In this document: positions 32,156 to 43,870 of the stretch, piece by piece
Layout: each line of letters opens with the position of its first letter
Numbering within the stretch: position 1 is the first letter of the stretch
Notes under the pieces: generated by a model
The model's input: only the letters and a program-made list of their open reading frames with translations
What the model was told of the DNA's origin: nothing
The model's database searches: none
DNA from: Plenodomus lindquistii
Taxonomy: Eukaryota > Ascomycota > Dothideomycetes > Pleosporales > Leptosphaeriaceae
Reading direction: 5' to 3'
Length of the DNA: 64,000 nt
Assembly (NCBI GenBank): GCA_025504975.1
Contig: JANUWI010000004.1
Location: 930,001 to 994,000, forward strand
Made by a program: the position numbers and the translations under genes

Positions 32156-33595
32156 ATGCCTTCCAATCACCACAACAACTCGGAATCTACACCCCTGCTA
32201 CACAGCTTCATCCCGCAACACATCCATCCAGATGGCGAAAGCGGTCGTTCCGGCTTCCACCCATCGCATTTTCTGAACGTCTCGTGGCGCTCCGGTAGCA
32301 ATGCCGCGAAATACGTCAACATCCTCTGGCCATTCGTCATCGTCGCTATCGTTCTGCACTATGCGACTCCCGGGCATCCCATTGCGATCTTCGTAACGTC
32401 GTACATCGCCATGGTACCGGTCGCCAATTTACTCGGATTTGCTGGCCAAGAGTATGCGCGAAAGATGCCAAAGGTGTCTGGTATTCTGATTGAAACGGCC
32501 TTTGGATCCATCGTCGAGATAATCCTGTTTCTCATTCTCATCTCCAAACACAAGACTGGCGACGGCTCATCTGAACACGGGAATCTCATTCCGGTGATTC
32601 AGGCTGCTATATTGGGTTCGATATTGACCAATTTGCTGCTGTGCTTGGGGCTATGCTTCTTTGTCGGTGGGCTTCGCCAGGCGAGCCAGAAATTCCATGC
32701 ATCTGTTAGCGAAGTCGGCAGTGGTTTACTACTCGTTGCTGGATTTGGACTCTTGATTCCGAGTGCGTACTATTCGGCTCTTAAGGGACAGGCTGTTGAG
32801 AAGGCATCGAAACATCACGAGTTTACCGAGAAGATCCTCAATCACAACGTGCTCAAGATCAGTCAGGTCACTTCCATCTTGTTGATCATCTCGTTCTGCA
32901 TGTGAGTTTTACTGTTGGAATCGCTACTCAAAGATTGTACTAACGACTCCCAGTTTCATCTTCTACAACGCTCGCTCCAACCACTCCATCTTTGATTCCG
33001 TCCTCGAAGCTGACGAACACGCTGATCTCGATCATCACGAGGATGTGTCCAAGCCCAAGTTCACTTTCACAGAGTGCATTGTGGCGCTAGTCCTTTCTCT
33101 GGCCATTGTCACTCTTCTCGCCGTATTCCTGGTTGAACGCATCGAAGACGTCGTCGAGGCCGGCATTCCGGATCAATTCCTCGGTCTCATCATGTTGCCG
33201 CTCGTCGAGAAGGCAGCAGAGCATTTGACAGCGATTGACGAGGCATGGGATGGTCAGATCAACTTTGCGCTCTTCCATTGCATTGGGCCCTCGATCCAGA
33301 CAGCGCTGTTTAATGCGCCCTTGGTTGTTATCGTGGGTTGGTTCATGGGTAAGGATATGGATCTGAACTTCGAGATCTTCATGATCGTGCTGCTGGTGCT
33401 TTCTATTCTCGTTGTGGGCAACTTCTTGAGGGACGGCGAGTCCAACTATCTTGAGGGCGCTCTTCTAGTCGTAAGTACATGACCGTACACTAAAGCGACT
33501 TATGCTAACAGGCCTAGATTGTTTACGTGATCATCGCGGTTGCTGCTTGGTACTACCCAAACCCTGATGTCGCATCCTCGAACGGGTCTGAATGA
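32156..33595 (+). CDS. Divergent CAX-family cation/proton exchanger
   Basis: Three exons (32156-32901, 32954-33470, 33518-33595) encode 446 residues; introns are 52 and 47 bp. CAX proteins exchange protons for Ca2+ or other cations, typically at the vacuole. About eleven hydrophobic segments fill the protein after a ~55-residue polar N-terminus, and an acidic, His-rich loop (DEHADLDHHED) splits the halves. The two signature repeats are recognisable but altered: the first reads FGSIVEII where canonical exchangers have FGNAVELI, and the second reads EKAAEH where they have GNAAEH, followed by the normal SIQTALFNAP block. The conserved Asn is thus missing from both repeats, so cation selectivity may differ from VCX1. 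ATG 32156 was chosen as the first Met before family similarity. Convergent with the sedolisin gene. Confidence 0.85.
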
Positions 33596-33864
33596 TCAAC
33601 ACCTGATTGCCTAGACCACCATTATAACTACACCCAAGCACGCACCTATGGGCGCATGGGTGCCATATTAAAGCTCGTTACGGTGTCTTGATTATCAAGA
33701 CTACTACTCCTCATTGTAACATCACGATCACATTGTACCTAATGGACTGAAAAACATGGACAACCCACAAGTATATCAATGCCACTTCTGAGACAAGCTA
33801 CGTTCACGTTGTATATATTACATCAATGCTACCCTTGACTCGCTATTTTACCTACAGAGCGTCT

Positions 33865-35904
33865 CTAGTGTCCCTTTACACCAGCCTGCTTGACCAGCTT
33901 GGGGAACACAGGAGTACCAAACCCAGTAACAGGATCCCAGCCCTCGGTGACAGGGAAGCCCTGGACATTGCATCCGTAGCTGAAGCCCTTGGTGATATCG
34001 GTGAGACCCTTGTATCCCTTCTTGTACAGCCATGGGTTCAAAAAACCCAGAGTCGGCTTGCCATCTGCGATCAGTGCGTCGTTGACGAGGGAGAAAATAC
34101 CAGCGGTAAGAGGGCTGGAGGCTGAAGTTCCGCTGATGGTGCCTATGAGGTGTTAGCAGATATCTCATCGCGATCGAATATAATTTGGACAAGGGGATGA
34201 CGTACCCTCAGTTCCATTCCAGAAGTACGCAAAGTACAAACCCTGCGCCGCAAGATCGGGATACGCACGTCCTTCCTTGTTGTAAAGACCCTCGTACAAA
34301 TCCCCAAGAGCCTTGACATACTTGGGCACAACCTTGTCCTGGTACTTCGGGCGCTCAAAGTAGTTGGAGAAACCGCTGCCACTAGAGTACAAGTCGCGGA
34401 AGCCGGCGGTGGTGTTTCTCGACGGGCGGTAGGCAGACTCTTCGGGCTCAAAGTTCATGGTTGCGCCGACGGTCGTGACGTACGGGCACGAGGCGGGGAA
34501 CGAGGGCGAGAATTGGTACGTGTTCTTGCCATCGTTGCTGTAGCACGTGTCTGTGCCGCCGAGACCGCGGTCGCCGGAGGAGAAGAAGAGGGTGGTGCCG
34601 CGAGCACCGACCTGGGCGAATTGTTTGCACACGCGCTCGGCGTAGGAGCGGGGAACGGTCTGCTCAGAGTCGCCGTAGGAGGTGGAGATGACTTGAGGGA
34701 TGGAACGTTGAGACAAAAGCCAGTTGACCCAGACGAGGTAGGGCTCGTTGGTGTTGGTGGGTGTAGAGGTGTCAGGGGTAAAGGGCGGGGAACCTCCGGT
34801 AGAGTAACTGGTAATGGGGGTCTTCCAGCTGATTCCTGAGATAGCCTGAACATCGAGGTTGGCCTCGCGCGAGATTCCCTCAACGGTGGACTGGTTGTAG
34901 GTCAATGGACCATCTTGGACAGGGCCATTGTCAATGGAGATCTGCTTGAACGCATAGGCCTGCGAGGAGGCTTCAGGCCGGTACTTGTCGAGGAAGAGCT
35001 TGGTATCAGGGCGAATGGGAATCTCGCCAAGATAGTTCGTGAAGGCGACCTTGTTCTTGTCGTTCGCCTGTGTCTTGTACCACTTAGTCGAGTAGAGAGT
35101 CTGGAAGCATTCGGGGGTCACAGAGGTCACGTTGCACACTGCGGCAATCGAGGTGTTCTTGGGTACAGTGTAGCTAGCGGGTACTTCCACAGATTCACTG
35201 ACCCAGGTCGCCTCTTGCTTGGCGACATGGAAAAACGAGGTTGTTGGCTGGATGGCATCGATGTGGTCGTGCAAGTGACGCGGAAGAGACCATTTGGTGG
35301 TGCGCGAGACAATGGAACCGTCTCTGTGCTTGTAGTTGTGATACTCGGTGTCAAGAAGATCCTCAACAACTTCAATGGGTAGATGGACAATGACCCAGTC
35401 CTTTGCGGAGCTGTAGCCAAGGTTCTTTGTATCGATACCACTCTCGCGCAACCAGTCGTGCACAAGATCGTGGGTCTCTGAGCTGGGTGCGACGAGCTCA
35501 TCTACCTCATCGGCGCTCAAATGCTGGCCGTACCGAACGTGGTCTGGGTCAGAGACTAGATAAGATGTCAGCGCTGCTCAAATTCGCAACCGATGCCCAC
35601 TCTATTGTACCGTCCCATCAGGATCGGGAGATAACATCATGTGCTCGAATGCTCGCTGAGCCTCAACGCGTCTGTGTGACATCTACTTACCTTCACTGAG
35701 GTGTCGGTCAAGCTCGTCAAAGCGACCCTGCTTGAGACCAATTTGAAGCTCAATGGTCTTGCCGCCATGAGAGCGCTCAAGCTTCTGCCATCCTTTGGGT
35801 ACGTGGTGGGTTTCCTTGACAACGTACGGCGAGCGCGCAATCGGGGTCGCAAGAGCCTCGCGAATCGCAATCGCGACAAACAGAGCAGATGCGAAGAGCT
35901 GCAT
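33865..35904 (-). CDS. Secreted sedolisin (S53) serine-carboxyl peptidase, tripeptidyl-peptidase type
   Basis: Exons 35904-35691, 35555-34206 and 34142-33865 give 613 residues; introns are 135 and 63 bp. The second ATG of the frame (35904) was preferred because it starts directly with a signal peptide (MQLFASALFVAIAIREALA). Family members remove tripeptides from protein N-termini at acidic pH outside the cell. The propeptide includes LSEVSDPDHVRYGQHLS across intron 1, a hallmark of pro-kumamolisin domains. Catalytic residues: Glu and Asp in SREANLDVQAI, oxyanion Asp in FFSSGDRG, nucleophile Ser in ISGTSASSP, the last formed across intron 2. The C-terminal Ca2+ site is DITKG...GWDPVTGFGTP. All key residues are present, so the enzyme should be active. 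Confidence 0.93.
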
Positions 35905-37748
35905 GATGGGAGTGAGTGAATCGGGAAGTATTCGCACGAGTGCTGCGTGATTGTGCCTTTGCGGCCTTACTTAAGTACACGCACGTACTCTTCTCAGCCA
36001 ACATCGCAAACAAGGGCCTCTCGGCGCATCAATCACACGCAACAGGAAGGTCGAATTGCGCAGACACGCCGATCCCCTGTATTAGTACGACGGCAGAGCG
36101 CGTTTGATTGATGCCGGGAAGACATCGTCATTCACAGAGCATCGGAGGAGGAAGCGCAACTCGTGCACGGCTTGGCTGCACCGATTTACCCTTGTATCCA
36201 GCCACGCTAGTGCTCAAATAGGCAGGTGTCAAAGGCTTCATATCAATAAGACACGATAATCAAGCACGTCAAGACGCTAAGACCTCGACCTAAGCTTCTA
36301 CTTGGGAAGCTTGATGGCTTCTTGGAAGGTGGGTACAGAGTACGAAGAAGCTCCCGCATCGCGCGTTGCCACCAACCTGGTTGGTGTCAATGTTGCCCGG
36401 TATCTGGACCTGCGTCTGACATGGATCGTGTTTCCAGGGGTCTGCCCCTGTGTCACTCATGAGTTAGCGGATCTCATGCCAAATTCAAGAGCCCAAGCAT
36501 CTTTCCTTCCTACCAAAATATCTTTGAAATGGTAGCCACGTAACCTACCGAGGCGAATAAGTCAAATCTCAAGAGGCCTGGAGTGTATTCGATTCAACGA
36601 ACACCGCTATATAGTTCGACATGTTCTCTACACATGAGGCAGCCAGTGGAGCACCAAATCTAGATTATTGCATGTACACATCTCAATTGCCTTTATTATC
36701 AATCTCGATTACGCCAACATCACCCCAACGCTCATACAAATTGAGTGTCGAGATGAACTCGGCCAGCCCCTCTGGATCGGGCCCTACCCGCTTCTGGAGC
36801 TTCTTGGATGAATAGTATTGCCAACGATATGCACTACGTCTTAGCATGTAAGGTAAGACAATGCGTACTTGATAGCTTAGAATGCACCACCCAATCCACA
36901 ATCCCAAGTCTTCGACAACTGCTTGTAGATACACCGTCTAGCCCACACGATTCATCATCTTTCTTGCCGCATGATACGTACAAATAACACATTTCTATCC
37001 ATGACATCGCGACGTATAAATCTCCGCTCAATATCCTTTCCAAATTCCACGTAGCCTACCAACGATCCACGGCCTGCCCTCCTAATCTACCTACTTCTCA
37101 GTCCCACTGCTATTCTCCCAATACTCAACCCATCGCGTATTTCATTTCCCGACATACATCTTCACAATCCATCCCATTACCCCACCAACAACCCACTAAA
37201 TCACCCTCTCGCCTACTCTACTTCTCTACTCAGCCTTCACTGAAACTCACCATGTTCGCTTGCATTCTCCCATTTCACTACTCTACTTTACTCATGCTCG
37301 CGTGCACTCATTAGTTAGCAGAGTACCACGACTGCGGCGGCATCGAGGGATGAGGGATGGGGGAGCTGGAAATGCGAGTATGATGAGTACTATACGGGTT
37401 AGGCTCAAGGGAAACGTAGGGGGAATTTCGTGGGGACTCGCATAGGTCGTTCCTCAGGGTTTATGCTTTTTCTTGGGGCCAAGGGTCTTGGTGATTATGG
37501 CAATGACGGGATGAGGATGATATGTTTTGAGGCTTCAAGATGCGTGTATAATGTGAGGAAGAATATCATGCCAACGTTCGACCAACTCATCCAAACCCCC
37601 TTGCTATTCACACACACTCGTACTCACAAAACCAACATGAAGAACAACTCTAGAAATTACATTGCCGCACACCATCGATGCCCTTCAAGCTCAGAGGGTG
37701 AGGAAGCAAAGCGGCAGGGAAACAAACGGTCTTAGACCCGCCCGTCTT
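35905..37748. other. Intergenic, no gene supported
   Basis: 1.8 kb with only short ORFs (for example 36302-36535) lacking protein-like features. It carries the sedolisin promoter on the right of that gene and the 3' UTR of MIC60. C/T-rich, T-poor-in-G stretches near 37050-37250 resemble fungal 5' leader pyrimidine tracts, but no gene follows. Confidence 0.45.
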
Positions 37749-39689
37749 CTAATCAATGAGCAAGCTATTCAACCTCGCCTCTGTAGCAATGACATCCAAC
37801 GCCTGTCTGACTTCAAGTACTCTCCGGCACTCGCTCAACCAGTCCTTACTCAGCACTTTGGCCCATCCTTGCAGCCCGTTCATCTCACGTGCCGCGGCAT
37901 CGAGATCACCTTCCTCGAGAAGAATCTCTGTGCGCGCGAGCACAGCTTCGACGTCACCGCCGACAGCTAGACCTGACTTCTTGAATAGCACCTTGGACAT
38001 GGCGAGCGACGCAATGTGCGAAGCTACACCAGCGTCCTCAGGTAGCAGCGCGGCTTTCCGGACCTCGGAGGCAACACGGCGGAAACGATCGATCAGGAGT
38101 GCGGAGCTGGGGATACCACGTTGGTAAGCAGCGGGGTTGATGCTGGCAATTGCGGCGCTAACGACGGGGTCATCGGCAGCGATCTCCTTGAGCGCGGCGA
38201 GTTCGCTGACAAAGGGCTTGGGAATTATTTGGGTCTCGAGCGCAGACTTGACGGCTTCGACGGCTACAACGAGATGTTGCGTCTTGAGGTTGGCGTCGAC
38301 GACCTCATTCCACTCAGCGGTAAGCTTCTCGAGCTCGTGGACTGAGGAGGAGAGTTCGTTGAGCTTGCCAAGACGGCCATCGCGCTCAGCCTCGACGCGA
38401 TCGCGGACGTTGGCGGTGAAGTTCTTTTGCAGGTGAATATTCTGCTCCAGAAGTTGATTCTTGAGCTTCTGCTCGTAGACCTTGTGGGCAGCCTCGAGCT
38501 CGGCCTGGACCTTTTCGTGGTATGTTCTTGAGAGACGCTCGCGTTCATTCTCATACTCTTCTTTCCAGTGAGCTTCCTGCTCCTGCATTTGGTGGTCTAG
38601 GCGCTGGACCAGCTCCTTGGCGGCGCCTTCGAACTCTTCGTGGGCGTTTTTGATCTGCTCTTCGGCCTTCTTTTGTACGCTCTCCTTCATGGTGTTGATG
38701 TCGGAGACGACCTTGGCAAGCTCAGACTTGGCCTTATCAAGAGCCGAGTTGTAGCGGCCATCGTGAGCCTTGTCGGCGTTGATGACGGTGATGATGTCGT
38801 TGACGATTTTGACGACGTCTTGCACAACAGGCTCAGTTGCTGAAGGAACACTGAGGTGGTCCAGCTGCGCAATTGATTTCTCTGGCTGTGCCTCCTTGAT
38901 CACTTCTTTCTCAACGGGCTTTGGCTCGGCGACCTGCTTTGCTGGCGCAGCCTTCGCGGGGGGTGTATCCGAAGCAACCTTTGGTGGTTGACCTGCGGTG
39001 CTGGCCCTGTTGTTGTCGGCGACGGCGCTGACATGAGGACCCTTTGTCGCAAGATCGGCACCCTCGGACACGCGCGCAGTCAGTCCGCTCTTGCCGGGAA
39101 TGGTGATTTTGTTCTCGCCCGAGATCTGGGGGTGTAGGCGTGGTTCGCCAGCGCGGCCCGGGAATCTCCGGCGGAACTCGCGCTCCTCGAAGTAGGCAAC
39201 TGCATCCTCGCCAAAGGGAACGTACTCGGTGAAGAAGTCGTGGAAATTGTCCGAGACCAACGAGTACCAGACCCCCCCTGCGTAGCCGAGACCAGACAGA
39301 ATTGTCAGCCACAGCAACAGCTTGCGGAAGACCTTCCTCTTCTTCTTGGGCTTGATGGGGTCAGATGCCACACTCGCGGTTCCGGGGCCGGTGGGTGGTG
39401 TCGTCGCAGGCTGGATGGCAGGAGCGTCGCGCGATGCGCCGGGGGCTACGTGCGTGGGCGCAGGCGGGGTCCTGGGCATGTCCGAAGCTGGGATGGTGGC
39501 GTCCTGGACAGGTGAGGCATTCGAGGGGCTTAATGAGGGCGTGACGGCGGGGGCAGGATTGGGGATGGCCGTCTCGCCCGCCTTCTTGTCGTCGGCGTAG
39601 AAGCGCTGGGCGAGGCGCCATTGCGGGCGGGCGGCGCGGGCCAATGGCCTGGCAGCTGGACGGGCCCGGAGAATGGAGGCGCGCAGCAT
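37749..39689 (-). CDS. MIC60: MICOS complex subunit MIC60 (mitofilin)
   Basis: An intronless ORF of 646 residues from ATG 39689, where a basic Arg/Ala-rich mitochondrial presequence (MLRASILRARPAARPLARAA) starts; an upstream in-frame ATG (39791) is less likely. MIC60 sits in the inner mitochondrial membrane and shapes crista junctions. Layout is classical: presequence 1-31, Pro/Ala-rich linker, KPKKKRK before one transmembrane helix (about 121-145), intermembrane-space region, long coiled coil (about 290-450, Glu/Lys/Gln-rich), and the C-terminal mitofilin signature (about 500-646) needed for contact with other MICOS and outer-membrane partners. Length matches filamentous-fungal orthologs. 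Confidence 0.93.
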   Translation of the reverse strand: MLRASILRARPAARPLARAARPQWRLAQRFYADDKKAGETAIPNPAPAVTPSLSPSNASPVQDATIPASDMPRTPPAPTHVAPGASRDAPAIQPATTPPTGPGTASVASDPIKPKKKRKVFRKLLLWLTILSGLGYAGGVWYSLVSDNFHDFFTEYVPFGEDAVAYFEEREFRRRFPGRAGEPRLHPQISGENKITIPGKSGLTARVSEGADLATKGPHVSAVADNNRASTAGQPPKVASDTPPAKAAPAKQVAEPKPVEKEVIKEAQPEKSIAQLDHLSVPSATEPVVQDVVKIVNDIITVINADKAHDGRYNSALDKAKSELAKVVSDINTMKESVQKKAEEQIKNAHEEFEGAAKELVQRLDHQMQEQEAHWKEEYENERERLSRTYHEKVQAELEAAHKVYEQKLKNQLLEQNIHLQKNFTANVRDRVEAERDGRLGKLNELSSSVHELEKLTAEWNEVVDANLKTQHLVVAVEAVKSALETQIIPKPFVSELAALKEIAADDPVVSAAIASINPAAYQRGIPSSALLIDRFRRVASEVRKAALLPEDAGVASHIASLAMSKVLFKKSGLAVGGDVEAVLARTEILLEEGDLDAAAREMNGLQGWAKVLSKDWLSECRRVLEVRQALDVIATEARLNSLLID

Positions 39690-40025
39690 GGTGGGCTGCC
39701 TCCGGATGGCGTGGGCTGAGGGCGGGCGGATGGAGGGGCGGCGTTGTTGATGGGCGTCGAGCTGCAGGAAGATTCTGGGAAGTCGCAACAACGTCAGGGC
39801 TGCTGGCCGCGTGCAGGGGCCAGGCCGGCTCCGATAGCTCCCGCACCCGCCTCAACCACCTGGGCACCACATCTCATACTCTCTCTGCAACAACAACTGT
39901 GCTACATTCCTGTGGCTTGATACTGAATAATTATTACAAACAATAAGTCTATCCATGCCGTGCGACCTGTACTGTAACAATGCCGCATCACCGAGACTCC
40001 AGCCCCCACCCTACACCATACCCAT
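39690..40025. other. Short tandem-gene spacer
   Basis: 336 bp between the MIC60 start and the SAC1 stop, both minus strand. Holds the MIC60 promoter and SAC1 3' UTR; nothing else recognised. Confidence 0.55.
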
Positions 40026-42185
40026 CTATTCGAGCCTCTTCTTGCCCTCTTCCAATCCCAACAGTCTGGCGTCGCTCTTGCCGCGCTCGTGCTTGGTTCC
40101 CATCAGAGGTCCGACGACCGCGTTGTGTGACACCTTGGACAGCGTTTCCTGGAATGCTTCAATCTGAGCAGGCTGGCGGTTGAGCTTGGGCCAATTGACC
40201 TGTGAGCACGTTAGTATTCATGTTCAGCGGCAAAGCAAGAGACAACTCACGTATAGAGTACCGTGGCCCCAGATGAAGTTCAAGCACACGCCCGTCGTGA
40301 CAAGCGAGAACAGCAACAGCACTCGCAACGGCCAAACCGCGGCATCAGGTGCTCGACGCGTCAGGCTGCCCACGAGAATGAAAAAGACGCTTGCTGCAAG
40401 TATGTACGGTATCGACTGGATGAACAAAGGTCGTCGATCTGCGAAGAGAAGCTGCCCACCAATACCAGAGTCGCTGGGAATGTAATTGCCAAGGAACAGG
40501 TCAAAGGCGTCTTGTCGTGGTCCGTCGCTGAAGTTATTGAGGCGGTATCGAGTGATGGAGTTGTTCAGGTCCTGCAGCGCACCAGCCTTGGTGCGAACGC
40601 CGAGACGGGTGAAGTCTGTCTTGAGTGCTCCAGTCCCAGAGTAAGACTTGGAGACGACATCGGCGTTGTCAGCCCATACGTTGCGGAACAAGAACTCGAA
40701 AGCCTTGTCCTCTTCAGCGCTGTCACCCTCGCGCATCAGACCTAGATCGATGAGCATTCTAGAGAGGATGAACCGCCCCAACATGCTTTGCACTACATTG
40801 GTACGGTCGAGACAGTCCATGCAATTCGTCCTCACCACAGCAGTCTGGTGGCGTCTGACTTCGACTTGGCCCGAGTCGCCTGGCATGTCTACGCCACGGA
40901 AGTAGCCGTGCTTCAATATGTGTGGCTCGAGCTGGTCCAACAGGAGCTTGGCACGATGCCACTGCAAGCCCTTGGTCTCGTTGTGAAAGTCAAAGTACAC
41001 GTAGTGGATGCGGTCGTATACCGTCTGCGCATTTGCGGGGTCAATAATGTGGAACTTTTCCTCTGTGATGCGGTCGCCTTGTACATTTTCCATGGGCGAT
41101 GAGTGCAAGAGGTTGACCATTTCCTCATAAGCTTCCTTGACCCGTTGCTCGCGACCTTTTTGATTGACCAGATTGACGAGCCAGTTGTCGCCATACAGGC
41201 GTATTTGCTCGGCGAAATGTTTCTTTGCGGCGGGCAGAGCGTTCTCGACGCCACGAACTTGGAGCTTGGGAGTGTACTTCAACGTGTTGATCTCGGCCCA
41301 GTAGACAGGCACACTTCCTCGAGTCTGGACATACGACAAGACCTGCGTCTCCTTGCCGGCACCTCCAGTTGCAGCATTCTGGTTGGATCCAAAGCCACCT
41401 GCGCCCCCAGACGCATTGTCGTTGAGGATGATGGTCTGTTCCGTCTCGTTGAAGTTGGACACGTTGCCATTTTCGTCGATGCCGCGGGAGAAGTATCGCG
41501 TTCCCGCCTTGAGCCGCGATCGTCGCGTAATGAGTATAAAGGTCAATGCAGTCCCCTTGATGGATGTGTTCTTGATCTCCATCATTCCATACATGACGGG
41601 CAGGATGTAGGGGTCAACGGCAGGCTGCTGGCCGCTCGAGTGACGCCCATAGCCACCGCTGAACCCGCCACGAAAGTCGATGAGATCGCTAGAGACGAAG
41701 CGATTCCAGTAGAAGCGGTCATCTGCGCGCTTCCAGAGGGGTGTGGTGGGGTCGAGGTGGGCTTGGCGCTGGAAGGTGTTGGTGATGTCGAAGGAGTAGG
41801 AGAAGAAGAGCGGGGAGGCCTTGATGAGCGTCCTGAGCAGGTAGAGGTAGTTGTCCTCGTCGACGTCGTGCAGTGGGCGTTCTCGTAGGGGGAGGAATTC
41901 TGTAGCGATGACCTTGTATATCATGTGGCCCTTGATGCGCCCCATGGGCTGAGCCTTTGTGATGACGATGATGTACTTGTCTAGGCGCAGCTTGATCATG
42001 CCCAGGATGCCAGCGACGCTGGACACGCGCTTGGAGCCCAGCAGCTTGCCATCGTGCAGGCGAAGGTCGCCAGAAGGGCGGTCGACTACCAGGGTTGGGG
42101 CCGAGGGCGACGAGGGCGACGAGAAGGCATAGTGCGAGGGCGACGAGTGCACGTTGATGTCGCGGTAGGGGAGGGAAGCACTCAT
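40026..42185 (-). CDS. SAC1: SAC1-type phosphoinositide phosphatase
   Basis: Exons 42185-40251 and 40199-40026 (51-bp intron) give 702 residues. SAC1 hydrolyses PtdIns4P and other monophosphoinositides at the ER/Golgi and sustains lipid exchange. The SAC domain fills residues ~50-580. The CX5R catalytic loop reads RTNCMDCLDRTN near residue 455. Two C-terminal hydrophobic hairpin helices (IPYILAASVFFILVGSL and VLLLFSLVTTGVCLNFIWG) anchor it in the ER, as in yeast Sac1. The second exon supplies the cytosolic tail ending in a Lys-rich segment. An insertion with Gly/Asn-rich sequence (about 265-290) is typical of filamentous fungi. ATG 42185 begins MSASLPYRDINVH. Divergent from Rab5. Confidence 0.93.
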
Positions 42186-42641
42186 GCTGCACAATGGAGG
42201 ATCGGCACTTGGGGGGCGGGTGCGTGGTGTTGTGTTATTCGCACTCGACTCTATGTATGGCGATGTATAGTGACCATGTTAGTGGTGTTTATTCGTAGTT
42301 GGCGGTTGGTTGGTTGGTTGGTTGGTTGGTTGGTGGCTTTCGTCATGGCGCGGCGGCCGGAGACGGCAAGCCGGGGGTGGTCAGGCTGGCAGGCTGGCAG
42401 GCTGGCCAAAGCACCTCGTCACAACCACCACGCCAGAACACCACCACTCGACCTCTTCGCCCATCCCAACTCCCCCAGACGTCCAGCCCACGCCCCCGCC
42501 ACTACAGTCCCCCGATAGCTCCGTTCCGCTGCGGCACTCGCCCACCCTCTGCCCACCTCATCGCACCCACCACCGCCCCGTCCCGGCCGCCAACACCGCC
42601 AACACCGCCCATCGCCTGCCCGCGCCGCGTCATTGCCCACC
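42186..42641. promoter_or_regulatory. Shared divergent promoter of SAC1 and Rab5 genes
   Basis: 456 bp between two divergent starts. It contains a GGTT microsatellite (about 42305-42334), three tandem copies of CAGGCTGG (42381-42407) and a long C-rich leader into the Rab5 ATG. Coregulation is inferred from geometry only. Confidence 0.5.
42305..42407. repeat. GGTT microsatellite and CAGGCTGG triplication
   Basis: Seven tetranucleotide steps of TTGG/GGTT, then three octamers CAGGCTGG about 50 bp later. Possible length polymorphism in the promoter. Confidence 0.8.
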
Positions 42642-43533
42642 ATGTCCAACAAGGTGCAGCAAGGCCAACGGCCAGGCGGCGCCTCGAGATTTGCCCAGTT
42701 CAAGCTGGTGCTGCTCGGTGAGTGCTGGCTCTGGCTTATATAAGCATACAAAGACAACGCGTGCTGATCATTGCTAGGTGAATCCGCCGTGGGAAAGGTA
42801 CCGCAGCAACGAGCTATCAAGCCAGCCGTGTCCGTCGCTAACTAGTCTCAGTCGTCGCTTGTGCTGCGTTTTGTCAAAGTACGTCCACCACTCAACATCA
42901 CCACACCATGACCCAGACAGCACTGACTCGCGCAGGATCAATTCGATGACTACCGGGAATCCACCATCGGCGCCGCCTTCCTCACCCAGACCATCGCCCT
43001 CGACGAGAACACGACTGTCAAGTTTGAGATTTGGGACACGGCAGGCCAGGAGCGCTACAAGTCGCTGGCTCCCATGTACTACCGCAACGCAAACTGCGCC
43101 GTCGTCGTATACGACATCACACAGGCAGTATGTTGATAGCCATACACATGTCTGTTCCCAGATGTCGTGCTAACACCCACAGGCCTCCCTGGACAAGGCG
43201 AAAGCATGGGTAAAGGAGCTCCAGCGCCAGGCCAACGAGAACATCATCATCGCCCTCGCCGGCAACAAGCTCGATTTGGTCACCGAATCACCAGACAAGC
43301 GCGCCATCACCACAGCAGATGCCGAGCAGTATGCCCGCGAGGCCGGCCTCCTTTTCTTCGAGACGTCGGCAAAGACCAGCGAGAACGTACGCGAACTGTT
43401 CACCGCCATCGCAAAGAAGCTGCCCATCGACCAGGCTGGCCCAAGGAACCTTCGGCCTGGCCAGCAACGACAGGGCGTCAACCTAAGGCCAGAGGCGAAT
43501 CAGACACAGGGCCCGGCTGGTTGCAACTGCTAA
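42642..43533 (+). CDS. Rab5-family small GTPase (Vps21/Ypt5-like)
   Basis: Five exons (42642-42717, 42778-42797, 42852-42878, 42936-43127, 43183-43533) give 221 residues. Rab5 recruits effectors to early endosomes and controls fusion. Motifs: P-loop GESAVGKSS, switch I STIGAAF, WDTAGQE switch II, GNKLDL, ETSAK, and a C-terminal CNC end (GPAGCNC) for double geranylgeranylation. Two exons are only 20 and 27 bp, and together they carry most of the P-loop and the following helix (SSLVLRFVK). The acceptor before SSLV was chosen at 42851 over an earlier TAG (42840-ish) that would insert two residues. The short N-terminal extension (NKVQQGQRPGGASRFAQ) is normal for fungal Rab5. Confidence 0.93.
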
Positions 43534-43870
43534 GAGGGTGCACTGTTTTCAACCAAGCGAAACGACTAGACTATATACCAATGACTAGTTGCACTCGCCT
43601 TGGCACGTCAGACTGTTTATATTGCGCGTGTGTGCTGGTTTCCTCTGTCTTGTTGGGTCAACGTTTCCTGGGATCCTTGGAGTACGGGTCCTTTTTCTTT
43701 TGAGCAGCTCCCAGCTGTGCGTTCATCAAGAAGATACACTGGGGCCACCTGACAATTTAATTAATGATTTCAGAATAATTTGCGTCTCGTTGCTAACATC
43801 TGACAGCATGCTCGCAACAATCCTTTTGGCCCGTCCATGCCCTCTTGCATCGTTTCTCTTTCACGAGTTC
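43534..43870. other. Convergent intergenic space
   Basis: 337 bp between Rab5 and the convergent small secreted protein gene; 3' UTRs expected. Confidence 0.55.

Noticed and set aside
41103..41888. Plus-strand ORF of 261 codons
   Set aside because: Antisense shadow of the SAC1 coding exon, whose catalytic and membrane segments are unambiguous.
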